Source: Marinobacter persicus (GTDB lineage: Bacteria; Pseudomonadota; Gammaproteobacteria; Pseudomonadales; Oleiphilaceae). Taken from it: DNA of 64,000 bases. Shown piece after piece: positions 7,910-15,429 of this stretch. Numbering within the stretch: position 1 is the first letter of the stretch; each line of letters begins with the position of its first letter. The notes beneath the pieces are model-generated. The model was not told where the DNA came from. It saw nothing but the letters and a program-made list of their open reading frames with translations, and made no database searches. The translations under genes and the position numbers were made by a program. The stretch covers positions 1 to 64,000 of the forward strand of contig NZ_FOSC01000007.1 of assembly GCF_900114155.1 (NCBI RefSeq). The letters run 5' to 3'.

Positions 7910-8806
7910 ATGGTCGAACTGAAACAGATCAAGCATTTTGTGGCGGTTGCGGAAGAGCTCAACTTCAGACGAGCTGCCGAGCGATTGCATATTACCCAGC
8001 CACCGCTGAGTCAAAGCATCAAAGCACTGGAAGAAACTCTGGACGTAAAGCTTTTCGAGCGGAATACCCGGGGAGTCCAACTTACAAAAGCCGGCGAAGC
8101 CTTTCTCGGAGAAAGTCTGGAGGTACTCAGTGCAACGCATCGAAGCGTCAGTATTGCAAGGCAGGCAGCCCATGGTGACATAGGAACGTTGCGCGTTGGT
8201 TATTCGGCTAGCGCGATCTTCTCCACAACCCTCACGTCGGCTCTGGCTCACCTACTCACCGAACGCCCAATGCTGGATTTGGAAATAATTGAAGGGAATG
8301 CCCTTGTTCATATCACGGCGCTTAAAGCCGGCAAGCTTGATGCCGCGATACTCCGGGCTGATCTGAATGAAGACTCTTTGTCTGGCTTGTCCGTTTCCAG
8401 GTTGGGAGATGAGCCGCTTTTTGTGATCCTGAACCGAGGCCATCGGCTGCAGGAAAGATCATCAATCAACTTCAAGGAGCTTGACGGCGAACGAATTTTG
8501 CTCCAACCAGCCACCCAAAGAACCTTTCTAAGGCGACAACTGGAGACGTTAGCAGACAAGGCAGGGATGTCCATAAGCCGTGTTTTAGAGGTACCCGATA
8601 TTGGCAGTACGCTTTGTTTCGTTGGAGCCGGTATCGGCATCACAATCCTTCCTGCCAGTGCTGCGTCTATGGCTCACGGCCTGATCACCATACCTTTGGC
8701 GGGTGAGTGCTGCTCTCAGCCACTTCTGATGGCCAGCAAGGAGGGAAACCCCTTAAGTGAAAAACTCCGGGAACTGGTCAACTCACAACCCCTGACCGGT
8801 ATGTAG
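7910..8806 (+). CDS. LysR-family transcriptional regulator
   Basis: 298 aa from the ATG at 7910; the Shine-Dalgarno GGGAGG at 7893-7898 suits this start better than the ATG at 7901. The N-terminal winged helix is textbook LysR (FVAVAEELNFRRAAERLHITQPPLSQSIKALEE, then LFERNTRGVQLTKAGEAFL). The C-terminal part is the periplasmic-binding-protein-like effector domain (about 90-290). It is divergent from an MFS transporter, so it probably activates or represses that gene and itself. The ligand is unknown; the effector domain looks like the aromatic-compound-responsive branch (BenM/CatM-like), but this is a weak impression. Confidence 0.9.
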   Translation: MVELKQIKHFVAVAEELNFRRAAERLHITQPPLSQSIKALEETLDVKLFERNTRGVQLTKAGEAFLGESLEVLSATHRSVSIARQAAHGDIGTLRVGYSASAIFSTTLTSALAHLLTERPMLDLEIIEGNALVHITALKAGKLDAAILRADLNEDSLSGLSVSRLGDEPLFVILNRGHRLQERSSINFKELDGERILLQPATQRTFLRRQLETLADKAGMSISRVLEVPDIGSTLCFVGAGIGITILPASAASMAHGLITIPLAGECCSQPLLMASKEGNPLSEKLRELVNSQPLTGM

Positions 8807-8819
8807 TAGGAAGACAGAC

Positions 8820-9302
8820 TTACAACCAGTGCGTCGGATAGCGATGCCCGGAAATAAGCCGGTGGTAAAAAACCCCAAATACCACAATGAGAACGGCACC
8901 TGCCCCTACGGGCATGAGCAAAAAATCCCAGTGTTCACCGGCCACCATAACAACTAACGGATTGGCTCCAGCCGGTGGGTGAGTTGTTTTGGTCAACAAC
9001 ATCAAGCATACGGCTAACCCTACTGCCAACCCCATAGACCATGGTGTAACGCCCGCGAAGGTAGCCACAAGAAGGCCGATCGCGGCGGTCAACAAATGAC
9101 CAACGATGATGTTTCTTGGCTGTGCCAGCGGGCTTTCCGGCAACCCGAACAGGATTACCATCGTTGCACCAAAGGGCGCCATCAACCAGACAGAAGACTG
9201 AAAAGCGCTGCCCAGGCTTCCGAGGGTGGTAATACACAGCATGGCTCCCAGGCCGGCCAGCAGAGGAACAAAATATCGTGAGGTGGTCAGGCGTTGATAC
9301 AT
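8820..9302 (-). CDS. HPP-family membrane protein
   Basis: 160 aa, four or five membrane helices. It contains the family landmarks WLMAPFGATMVILFG, QPRNIIVGH and the eponymous HPP motif in TKTTHPPAGANPL. HPP proteins are integral membrane proteins; some members have been linked to nitrite transport, but most have no known role. It is divergent from a TetR-type regulator, and two TetR-like palindromes lie in the gap immediately upstream of its ATG, so it is very probably the regulator's target. Confidence 0.85.
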   Translation of the reverse strand: MYQRLTTSRYFVPLLAGLGAMLCITTLGSLGSAFQSSVWLMAPFGATMVILFGLPESPLAQPRNIIVGHLLTAAIGLLVATFAGVTPWSMGLAVGLAVCLMLLTKTTHPPAGANPLVVMVAGEHWDFLLMPVGAGAVLIVVFGVFYHRLISGHRYPTHWL

Positions 9303-9315
9303 CAGTAAGTCTCCA

Positions 9316-9356
9316 GTAGACAGATTGGTCTACTCAGGGTAGACAGTATTGTCTAC
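9316..9356. promoter_or_regulatory. Tandem palindromic TetR-type operators
   Basis: Two 18-bp near-perfect palindromes share GTAGAC-N6-GTCTAC: one at 9316-9333 (spacer AGATTG) and one at 9339-9356 (spacer AGTATT), with centres 23 bp apart. They fill the gap between the divergent HPP gene and the TetR-type gene. The layout is typical of an autoregulated TetR pair that also represses the divergent gene. Assigning them to this TetR is inference from position. Confidence 0.75.
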
Positions 9357-9405
9357 CCGTGTCAATATGCAAGAGTCTGGGCTAACTAACGCAGGTTCTG
9401 TATTC

Positions 9406-9987
9406 ATGGACAAGCAAGAAGAGCTGGTTCGTACTGCCTTTCAATTGTTCTACTCCCGGGGCATCCATGCCGTGGGTGTAAATCTTGTACTGGCAGAATC
9501 CGGCATAGCCAAGAAAACGCTTTACCATCACTTTCCCAGCAAAGAGCATCTGATAGGGGCCACAATCCAGTACCGTGACCGCAATTACAGGGCTTGGCTG
9601 GCCTCACGGCTGGAGCAGGTCTCCGCAGGCAAGGCTGCTATTCTGGAGTTATTTAATGCCCTGGATGACTGGTTTCATGATCGTGTGCCGGAGATCGACC
9701 ACTTCAATGGTTGTTTCTTTATTAATGCCTGTGCTGAATTTGGTGACCGAGACAATGCCATCCATCAGGCTTGTGCAGGACACAAAGCCGATGTGACGGC
9801 CTTAATTAGACAGCATGTCGACGAATTGTCTCTTTCAGAGGAATTAACAAACGAGCTCACAAACCTGATTGTTTTGCTCAAGGAGGGGGCTATATCTATG
9901 GCTCATGTTCGGGGGAACCGAAACGCAGCCATGGAAGCCAAAGATATACTGGAAAATATCCTGCGAGACCGAGTGGGTGATGTGTGA
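9406..9987 (+). CDS. TetR/AcrR-family transcriptional regulator
   Basis: About 193 aa from the ATG at 9406 (MDKQEELVRTAFQLFYSRG). Upstream in-frame starts at 9367 (ATG) and 9349 (TTG) exist, but the latter lies inside the operator. The N-terminal helix-turn-helix is clear: GIHAVGVNLVLAESGIAKKTLYHHFPSKEHLI. The helical ligand-binding domain includes NGCFFINACAEFGDRD, recalling the TetR subgroup whose ligand-binding domain carries this segment. It is divergent from the HPP gene with two palindromic operators between them, so it is likely an autorepressor and repressor of that gene. The inducer is unknown. Confidence 0.9.
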   Translation: MDKQEELVRTAFQLFYSRGIHAVGVNLVLAESGIAKKTLYHHFPSKEHLIGATIQYRDRNYRAWLASRLEQVSAGKAAILELFNALDDWFHDRVPEIDHFNGCFFINACAEFGDRDNAIHQACAGHKADVTALIRQHVDELSLSEELTNELTNLIVLLKEGAISMAHVRGNRNAAMEAKDILENILRDRVGDV

Positions 9988-10219
9988 GGGAATGCTTGGA
10001 CCATCGAGTCTTGGTTTACAGCGGGGCCTTGCGCAATGGTAATTCAGGTACCGCCCGCAATCTGCATCGCGCTTGGCTCGGTGGAGCTGAATCTACTTCG
10101 GTTTGCAGTGACGACAGTTCAACTCGTTGAACACCATGGGTATGGATAAAGTCCTGCGGAGGTAGCACCCCAAGCTTGATCAGACCAAAAGCCAACCCTG
10201 GTGTTAGGAGTATGAACTA

Positions 10220-10684
10220 ATGGAGAAAAACTCACACAAACCCGGCCCCAGCTCTTTGCAGCGCCCGATCCCTGCAACAATTGCTACGGTGATTCGAGAT
10301 GGCAACGTGTTACTAGTCCGCCGAAAGAACCCACCAGATGCTCAGTTCTGGGGGTTTCCCGGAGGAAAGATAGATTTCGGCGAAACTATTGAAAGCGCAG
10401 CAATACGTGAACTATATGAAGAAACGGGAATTCAGGCACACGCTGTAAACACGTTCACTGCGGTAGACGTCTTTGGCCGTGATGACTCTGGACAAATCCA
10501 ACAGCACTTTGTGCTTATAGCAGTGTTATGTCGATGGATTGCCGGTGAGCCCGTTGCTGGGGATGATGCCCTGGATGCACGCTGGATTCCGATACGCAGC
10601 CTAGAGAATCATGATTTAGCACTAAGTCTGGGTGTGGTAGAGGTTGCTCATCTGGCTAACAAGCTAGAAAGCCAAACATTATGA
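10220..10684 (+). CDS. Nudix hydrolase
   Basis: 154 aa. A complete Nudix box GX5EX7REUXEEXGU is present at about residues 49-71: it starts GGKIDFGE and ends RELYEETGI, with all catalytic glutamates in place. Upstream, IATVIRDGNVLLVRRKNPPD and WGFPGG are typical of ADP-ribose or mutator-like Nudix enzymes. It hydrolyses a nucleoside diphosphate linked to another moiety, but the substrate cannot be predicted. The 232-bp gap before it holds no recognisable gene. It is convergent with the LysE-type gene. Confidence 0.9.
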   Translation: MEKNSHKPGPSSLQRPIPATIATVIRDGNVLLVRRKNPPDAQFWGFPGGKIDFGETIESAAIRELYEETGIQAHAVNTFTAVDVFGRDDSGQIQQHFVLIAVLCRWIAGEPVAGDDALDARWIPIRSLENHDLALSLGVVEVAHLANKLESQTL

Positions 10685-10790
10685 CAAATCCAACCAATTT
10701 GGGGCATTGATGAATGCTACGTGAGTTAACGGTGCGGGAAGCAAGAGGTAACTGTCGTTCCCAATCAGGAGCCTTACGCGCTTAGTTAGC

Positions 10791-11411
10791 TCACTCACGG
10801 CGAGCCAATAGCAATCCGACTCCGGCACTCCCAAGAAATCCAGCACAGATCCTATTGAATAGTCGACGCATAGCTGGACGAGAAAACCAGTGGCGCAATC
10901 CCTTACCAAAGAAGGCGTACGTGCTTATCGCTATCCACTCAAGCATCAGAAAAAGAGCACCCAAAATCAAGAACTGGAGTCCTATTGAACCTGACGGGTC
11001 GACAAACTGAGGGAGAAAGGCCGTAAAAATCAAAATGGCCTTTGGGTTACCAGCCGCTAAAAGAAATTCTTGTTTCGCCAGTTGGAGCAAATTTTTACCC
11101 GCAGGTGACTCATCATCGGCACCGGTTGGATCAGCTGTCCAAAGCTGGAAAGCCAGCCAAAGCAGATATAGTCCGCCGACGACTTTTATGGCGAGAAATA
11201 ACTTCTCCGACGTATACAGCACCGTTGCCAAACCCGTAGCTGCAAGAGTAATCATGCCCACAAAAGCAACAAGCCGACCAATGCCAGCACAACAGGCTGC
11301 CTTGATGCCGTAACGTTTGGCATTCGCCATTGAAAGAAGGTTGTTTGGCCCAGGAGCCATGTTTAAAGCAAAGCTCGCTGGTATGAATAAAAGGATCGTC
11401 GATAGGGTCAC
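10791..11411 (-). CDS. LysE-family amino-acid exporter
   Basis: 206 aa, about six membrane helices. The N-terminus carries the LysE/RhtB signature (ASFALNMAPGPNNLLSMANAKRYGIKAACCAGIGR) with its conserved PGP and Asn, and the middle has the conserved GNPKAILIFTAFLPQF. It exports an amino acid or derivative. It is the second intact LysE-type gene in the window, and its 3' end plus about 25 bp of downstream sequence resembles the decayed copy at 6436-6617. It lies just downstream of the panB-like gene (59 bp from the panB stop) on the same strand, though the gap leaves co-transcription open. Confidence 0.87.
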   Translation of the reverse strand: MTLSTILLFIPASFALNMAPGPNNLLSMANAKRYGIKAACCAGIGRLVAFVGMITLAATGLATVLYTSEKLFLAIKVVGGLYLLWLAFQLWTADPTGADDESPAGKNLLQLAKQEFLLAAGNPKAILIFTAFLPQFVDPSGSIGLQFLILGALFLMLEWIAISTYAFFGKGLRHWFSRPAMRRLFNRICAGFLGSAGVGLLLARRE

Positions 11412-11469
11412 AGTTGATTCTCCTTTATGAACTACAGCAAGGTGGCTTCTGAAGCACCGTCACTGCCAT

Positions 11470-12255
11470 CTACTTCCAATGGGTCCCAGTCATTCGAATG
11501 ATATTGTTCGGGAACTCTCCGGATTCAACTTCTTTCGAGAAGGCGCGCGCTACATCCAGTACTGTCTGGCTGACATAAGCATATTGTTTTGAGAAAGGTG
11601 GCCAATAGTCACCCAGTCCCAACGCATCATTAATAACCAGTACCTGACCGTCACAATCAGGCCCCGCGCCAATACCGATCGTCGGGGCTGAAAGTGCTTG
11701 CGTAATCCGCCCGGCTAATGAGTAAGGTATATGTTCCAAAACCACCATAAACGCCCCGGCGCCCTCAATTGCTTTCGCGCCTTCCATAATTTGTTGGGCT
11801 TCTGGCGCTGTTTTACCTGCCTGCTTGAAACTACTTGCCGTCTGCGGCAATAGACCGGCATGACCAACAACCGGTATCCCATCTTGAACCAAGCACTGGA
11901 TCGCGGGGACATTGGGCCCTTCAAGTTTTACGCTATCCGCTCCGGCCGCAATCAACCGCCGGGCATTCACTAGAGCAGTGTTTGCATCTTTATCAGTGCC
12001 AAACGGAAGATCGCCAATGATATGCGTATCCGGGGCGCCTCTTCGAACAGCACCAATGTGATACTCCATGTGCTCGATGGTGACTTGCCGCGTACTCTCA
12101 AATCCCATCTCTACCATACCCACAGTGTCGCCTACCAGAATCACCGGGATACCAGCTTCTTCAAGGCTTCGTGCCACGGGACAATTGTATGCGGTCAACA
12201 TGGTAATAGGCTTTACGCCTTTGAGTTTGGATAACGATCTTGCACTCAGCTTCAT
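11470..12255 (-). CDS. panB: 3-methyl-2-oxobutanoate hydroxymethyltransferase (PanB-like paralogue)
   Basis: 261 aa from the Met of MKLSARSLSKLKGVKPITM. It is a ketopantoate hydroxymethyltransferase-type (beta-alpha)8 barrel, which transfers a hydroxymethyl group from methylene-THF to 2-oxoisovalerate in pantothenate synthesis. Recognisable parts are TMLTAYNCPVARSLEEAGI, VGDTVGMVEMG, ADSVKLEG and PTIGIGAGPDCDGQVLVINDALGL. The family's usual HLGLTPQ...GGY/FKVQG segment is altered (HAGLLPQTASSFKQAGKT), and GDS is replaced by GDT. No panC or panD lies nearby. It is therefore probably a divergent accessory copy whose substrate may differ. It lies between a LysE exporter and the qat operon in the Tn7-type cargo. 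Confidence 0.8.
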   Translation of the reverse strand: MKLSARSLSKLKGVKPITMLTAYNCPVARSLEEAGIPVILVGDTVGMVEMGFESTRQVTIEHMEYHIGAVRRGAPDTHIIGDLPFGTDKDANTALVNARRLIAAGADSVKLEGPNVPAIQCLVQDGIPVVGHAGLLPQTASSFKQAGKTAPEAQQIMEGAKAIEGAGAFMVVLEHIPYSLAGRITQALSAPTIGIGAGPDCDGQVLVINDALGLGDYWPPFSKQYAYVSQTVLDVARAFSKEVESGEFPNNIIRMTGTHWK

Positions 12256-12450
12256 GATCTCTCTCCTATGTCCTATGAGTTTCAGGCCGATCTTTTTGCC
12301 AGCAATGCCCACACCTCAGCGGAAGACAAGAGAGTGCCGCCCACCACATTAAAACAGACGTTGCGTTCTGGGCGAGGGGAAAAAATAAAGATAAACGTGG
12401 GACCCCAGCAGCAAGCATTAATGAACGAAACAGATTAAACGTTATCTGCC

Positions 12451-13215
12451 TCACTGATCCTTAGCGGAGCTTACCTTTAAAATATCCCTCAAGTTCTTCA
12501 GGACACGATCTTGCAAATTTTCTATACCTATGTTTTTAATCTTAGCCGCTTCTCCAAGCGCCGGCTTTACGTCTCCCGGTCCCACGGGCCGGCCAGATCT
12601 TTCTACAAAAGGGCCGTCCGTCTCCGTGAGCAACCGATCATCAGGAATCTCGCACAGAATACGCCGCCCCTTCTGCGAACTGAGCATCCGCTCGTTCACG
12701 GAGAAATAACACCCCAACTGTACACCACGCCGCACCTCCGACACAGTTCCTGTGAACCAGTGTAAGACTACTTTCCCTCGGTCGGCTGGTAGATGCTCCT
12801 CGACCAGATCAAGAACATGCTTCGCAGATCGAACACTGTGCACACTTAGGATTTTGTCTCCTGCCCGCGCACAAAGACAAAGTATTGAGCGGAAAACCTC
12901 CCTTTGCTGATCGAATGACCGATAGTGATGCGGTCCAGCATCCAGACCAACCTCTCCGACATATCGCGTTTCTGGAAGGAGCTGTTCAAACAAGTTCAAC
13001 TCATGGGCTCTCTCAGCAACCAGTTGAGGGTGAATACCTAACCCTACACGGACGAACTCACTATTACTCGCCAACTGCCTGTTTCGCGGGAAAGCTTTGG
13101 GGGTAGTGGTGACTGCCAAGGTTGCCGTTTGCCGTGCCTCACACTCCGCGATCGCACCCTCCAGATCAGGATATAGGTCTAGGTGACAATGAAAATCCAC
13201 AAATTCAGGACGCAT
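12451..13215 (-). CDS. qatD: QatD, TatD-family metal-dependent DNase of the QatABCD defence system
   Basis: 254 aa from the ATG at 13215, one base after the qatC stop codon; an upstream in-frame start at 13248 would overlap qatC. It is a TatD-like (beta-alpha)8 hydrolase with the metal-binding HCH (residues 9-11, VDFHCHLDLYP), GLGIHP, GEVGLD and LLTETDGPF, all classical TatD positions. TatD enzymes are 3'-5' DNases. In the QatABCD anti-phage system (ATPase, QatB, QueC-like QatC, TatD-like QatD) it is the likely effector or DNA-processing component. Tight packing with qatC, qatB and qatA supports this role. Confidence 0.9.
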   Translation of the reverse strand: MRPEFVDFHCHLDLYPDLEGAIAECEARQTATLAVTTTPKAFPRNRQLASNSEFVRVGLGIHPQLVAERAHELNLFEQLLPETRYVGEVGLDAGPHHYRSFDQQREVFRSILCLCARAGDKILSVHSVRSAKHVLDLVEEHLPADRGKVVLHWFTGTVSEVRRGVQLGCYFSVNERMLSSQKGRRILCEIPDDRLLTETDGPFVERSGRPVGPGDVKPALGEAAKIKNIGIENLQDRVLKNLRDILKVSSAKDQ

Positions 13216-13216
13216 A

Positions 13217-14584
13217 TCATCGACTCGGTCTGGCGGTAACGCCATCAAGTAGTTCAGCTACTTCCAAGACACCCCGTCGGAAAACCTCGGCATAATCAGG
13301 TATCTCAGCCGGCGCGGCTGTTAACGGGCCGGGCTTGTGAATCAGAATGTCGGCTAGTTCCGGCCGATCGGCTAATCGTTTGGCCATAAGCTGGAATGAT
13401 CTTACATGTTCACCTTCCGACCTGTCAGTAAAGAGGGTTTGCGCTGCGAGGTCCGAAACAGTATAAAGCGTGGGATCGCTCGACCGAAGTCCAGCCTTTA
13501 AGGAAGCTCGGCGAATAAGGCACGGAACACAGTAGCCACAGTGGCGCGGTGAAAGTTTCTTGTAACGCGCCTTGGCGGGAGACGAGCACGACATCGAATT
13601 GCCGACTACCTCTCTAAGAAAATCCAGGTCCGCACAAGAATTCACCATTTCCCCCTTCGTGCTGTGTCGATACCGGTTCAAAAGCGTTGCTTGGATGCCG
13701 ATAGCTTCAAGCAACTGGTTTATACCTGCAATGAAGTGAGGATGTGCCGTTCGCGTGCTCAGCGCACCAAACCTCAAAGGATCTAGCGGAACATTGAGTG
13801 CAATCAAACCATTTTCCGGCACATTCACAGTTACCGGCTTTTGGAATGCTGAGGCCGTCAGAGACGCTAGAGCGAAAAACAAAAAAGACCGACCACGCTG
13901 GGTTTCCTCAACCTCTCCGGTATCCAGATGGTTATGATCAAACCCGAGGTGCACCCGAATAGCCTGGGGCTCAACGGTGGGAAACCGTCGCCGTATACGC
14001 TCAAGGAGATAGGTTTGGGCCTTGGCTGTCTCTGCATCCCAGTAGTGACTAACAAGGAGGGGATACTTACCGTCATCGATAAGATCGATCGCACCAATCA
14101 AGCTATCCAACCCGCCGGAGAATAAACAAACCTCGTCAAAGCCATCGAGCAAAAGACTTTCGGTTGGCTCAACGATCGATGACATCCGTTCCGGACGAGC
14201 TCGGAAGAAGAGTCGCCAACGGTCACCGGTTAGGAATTTCAAAAGCGATTCAAGCCGTCGAGATAGCCGCGTCCACATAGGCGGGTCTGAAACTGGCACA
14301 TATAGATCGATCTCACGGGTCCAGCCATCCTGAGCATTTATCTTCCTTGACACACGTGTATCACCGGCGTTGACCATAGCGGCGAGCAGCACAAGGTCCA
14401 CAGCTTCCTCTGCTGGCTCCAGCCCTAGTGAGGACAGTTGGTCGAGTGCGTGCCCAATTCCAAAGTCGATCTTCCTGTCAGCATTCAGGAAGTTGATCTC
14501 ATGTTCCGCAGAGTCTCTCTGGATAACCCGAACGTTCGCCTTGTCATCGGCACCAAGTCGTCCAATCAGGCTAAACCTTTTCAT
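13217..14584 (-). CDS. qatC: QatC, QueC-like protein of the QatABCD defence system
   Basis: 455 aa. The central SGGLDS PP-loop (residues 156-161, LFSGGLDSLIGAIDLID) is the ATP-pyrophosphatase motif of QueC (7-cyano-7-deazaguanine synthase). A Cys-rich zinc site follows near residue 360 (MSCSSP, then HCGYCVPC), as in QueC. The protein is about twice the length of housekeeping QueC, with extra N- and C-terminal parts, as seen in Qat systems. Its start overlaps the qatB stop by ATGA, indicating translational coupling. The known role of the family suggests deazaguanine-like chemistry on nucleic acid or protein, but the exact reaction in Qat defence is not settled. Confidence 0.9.
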   Translation of the reverse strand: MKRFSLIGRLGADDKANVRVIQRDSAEHEINFLNADRKIDFGIGHALDQLSSLGLEPAEEAVDLVLLAAMVNAGDTRVSRKINAQDGWTREIDLYVPVSDPPMWTRLSRRLESLLKFLTGDRWRLFFRARPERMSSIVEPTESLLLDGFDEVCLFSGGLDSLIGAIDLIDDGKYPLLVSHYWDAETAKAQTYLLERIRRRFPTVEPQAIRVHLGFDHNHLDTGEVEETQRGRSFLFFALASLTASAFQKPVTVNVPENGLIALNVPLDPLRFGALSTRTAHPHFIAGINQLLEAIGIQATLLNRYRHSTKGEMVNSCADLDFLREVVGNSMSCSSPAKARYKKLSPRHCGYCVPCLIRRASLKAGLRSSDPTLYTVSDLAAQTLFTDRSEGEHVRSFQLMAKRLADRPELADILIHKPGPLTAAPAEIPDYAEVFRRGVLEVAELLDGVTARPSR

Positions 14585-15429
14585 GACGCATCACCCATAG
14601 CGTGCATAAGGTTAAATGCGGCCTCGTAAAGATCGAAAACGAAGTTATCAATCTGTTGGCCACTCACATCGGCCAGGCTGGATCCAAAAGACGAAAACCT
14701 GTCTCGAACACAACCCTCGACGAACTCATGTAACATACGCTGCGCCCGCTCTACTGAGGTGAGATCGGACGAGACGCGAATGCTGTTCGTACCAACCTCG
14801 TTCAATATCTTACCCTCGATAGATCGACTAACAACGCCGATAAAGAACTCCTGAAGATCGGCCGGCACCATCTCGTCAAAATTGCCGATGCCCTCGGCTG
14901 CCAGTGCTGCGATGGTTTCGAGCATCGCATCACGCGCTATCGCCTCATCGATCGTCCCTCCCGGCGGACACAATGCTTCTGTCAACGCGACGAATACATC
15001 TACGGCTGGCGCACCTGCAAGTTCTTGAAGGTTGAATGGCTTCAACGCCTCAGCAGGCCCTTGTGTAGCAAAAGTGCGAACTAGACCAGCAACACCACCG
15101 GCTGTAGCCCGTGAGTTAGGCATGCGGCGCGAAGCACCCCTTCCACCACCACTCGCGGCTACATATCGCCCGGCACCGCGACGAATAGCGTTGCCGTCAG
15201 AGGTTCTGGCTCCCCGTGTAAGGCTGCCGCGCGCTTGACCAAGTCCCGTGCCCGGGGGCGGGGGCTGTAATGGAGGATAGATAGGTGATGGCAGCTCACC
15301 GTCACTATCACCATTACCGTCAGGCGATTCACCGCCTTCGGGTGCTGCTACCGGCACAGCAGGTGGATCATCAACCCAGCTTGGCACCAGCCCGGTCTTT
15401 GAGCCACCAAAAGATCCTGACGTCCCCAC
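14581..15429 (-). CDS. qatB: QatB, small component of the QatABCD defence system
   Basis: 282 aa, started by GTG at 15429 that overlaps the qatA TAG stop by one base. The first 100 residues are low-complexity (Gly, Pro, Ser, Arg rich) and probably disordered; the last 150 are helical and acidic (ALTEALCPPGGTIDEAIARD, then LHEFVEGCVRDRF). No enzyme motif is visible. Its identity comes from length, the Gly/Pro-rich head and its position between the KAP-type ATPase and the QueC-like gene, which is the qatABCD order. Molecular role unknown. Confidence 0.85.
   Translation of the reverse strand: MGTSGSFGGSKTGLVPSWVDDPPAVPVAAPEGGESPDGNGDSDGELPSPIYPPLQPPPPGTGLGQARGSLTRGARTSDGNAIRRGAGRYVAASGGGRGASRRMPNSRATAGGVAGLVRTFATQGPAEALKPFNLQELAGAPAVDVFVALTEALCPPGGTIDEAIARDAMLETIAALAAEGIGNFDEMVPADLQEFFIGVVSRSIEGKILNEVGTNSIRVSSDLTSVERAQRMLHEFVEGCVRDRFSSFGSSLADVSGQQIDNFVFDLYEAAFNLMHAMGDAS

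Noticed and set aside
5226..11470. Integron cassette array (several small GNAT, Nudix and LysE genes)
   Set aside because: No attC sites with paired GTTRRRY/RYYYAAC cores were found between genes, orientations are mixed, and no integrase is present.
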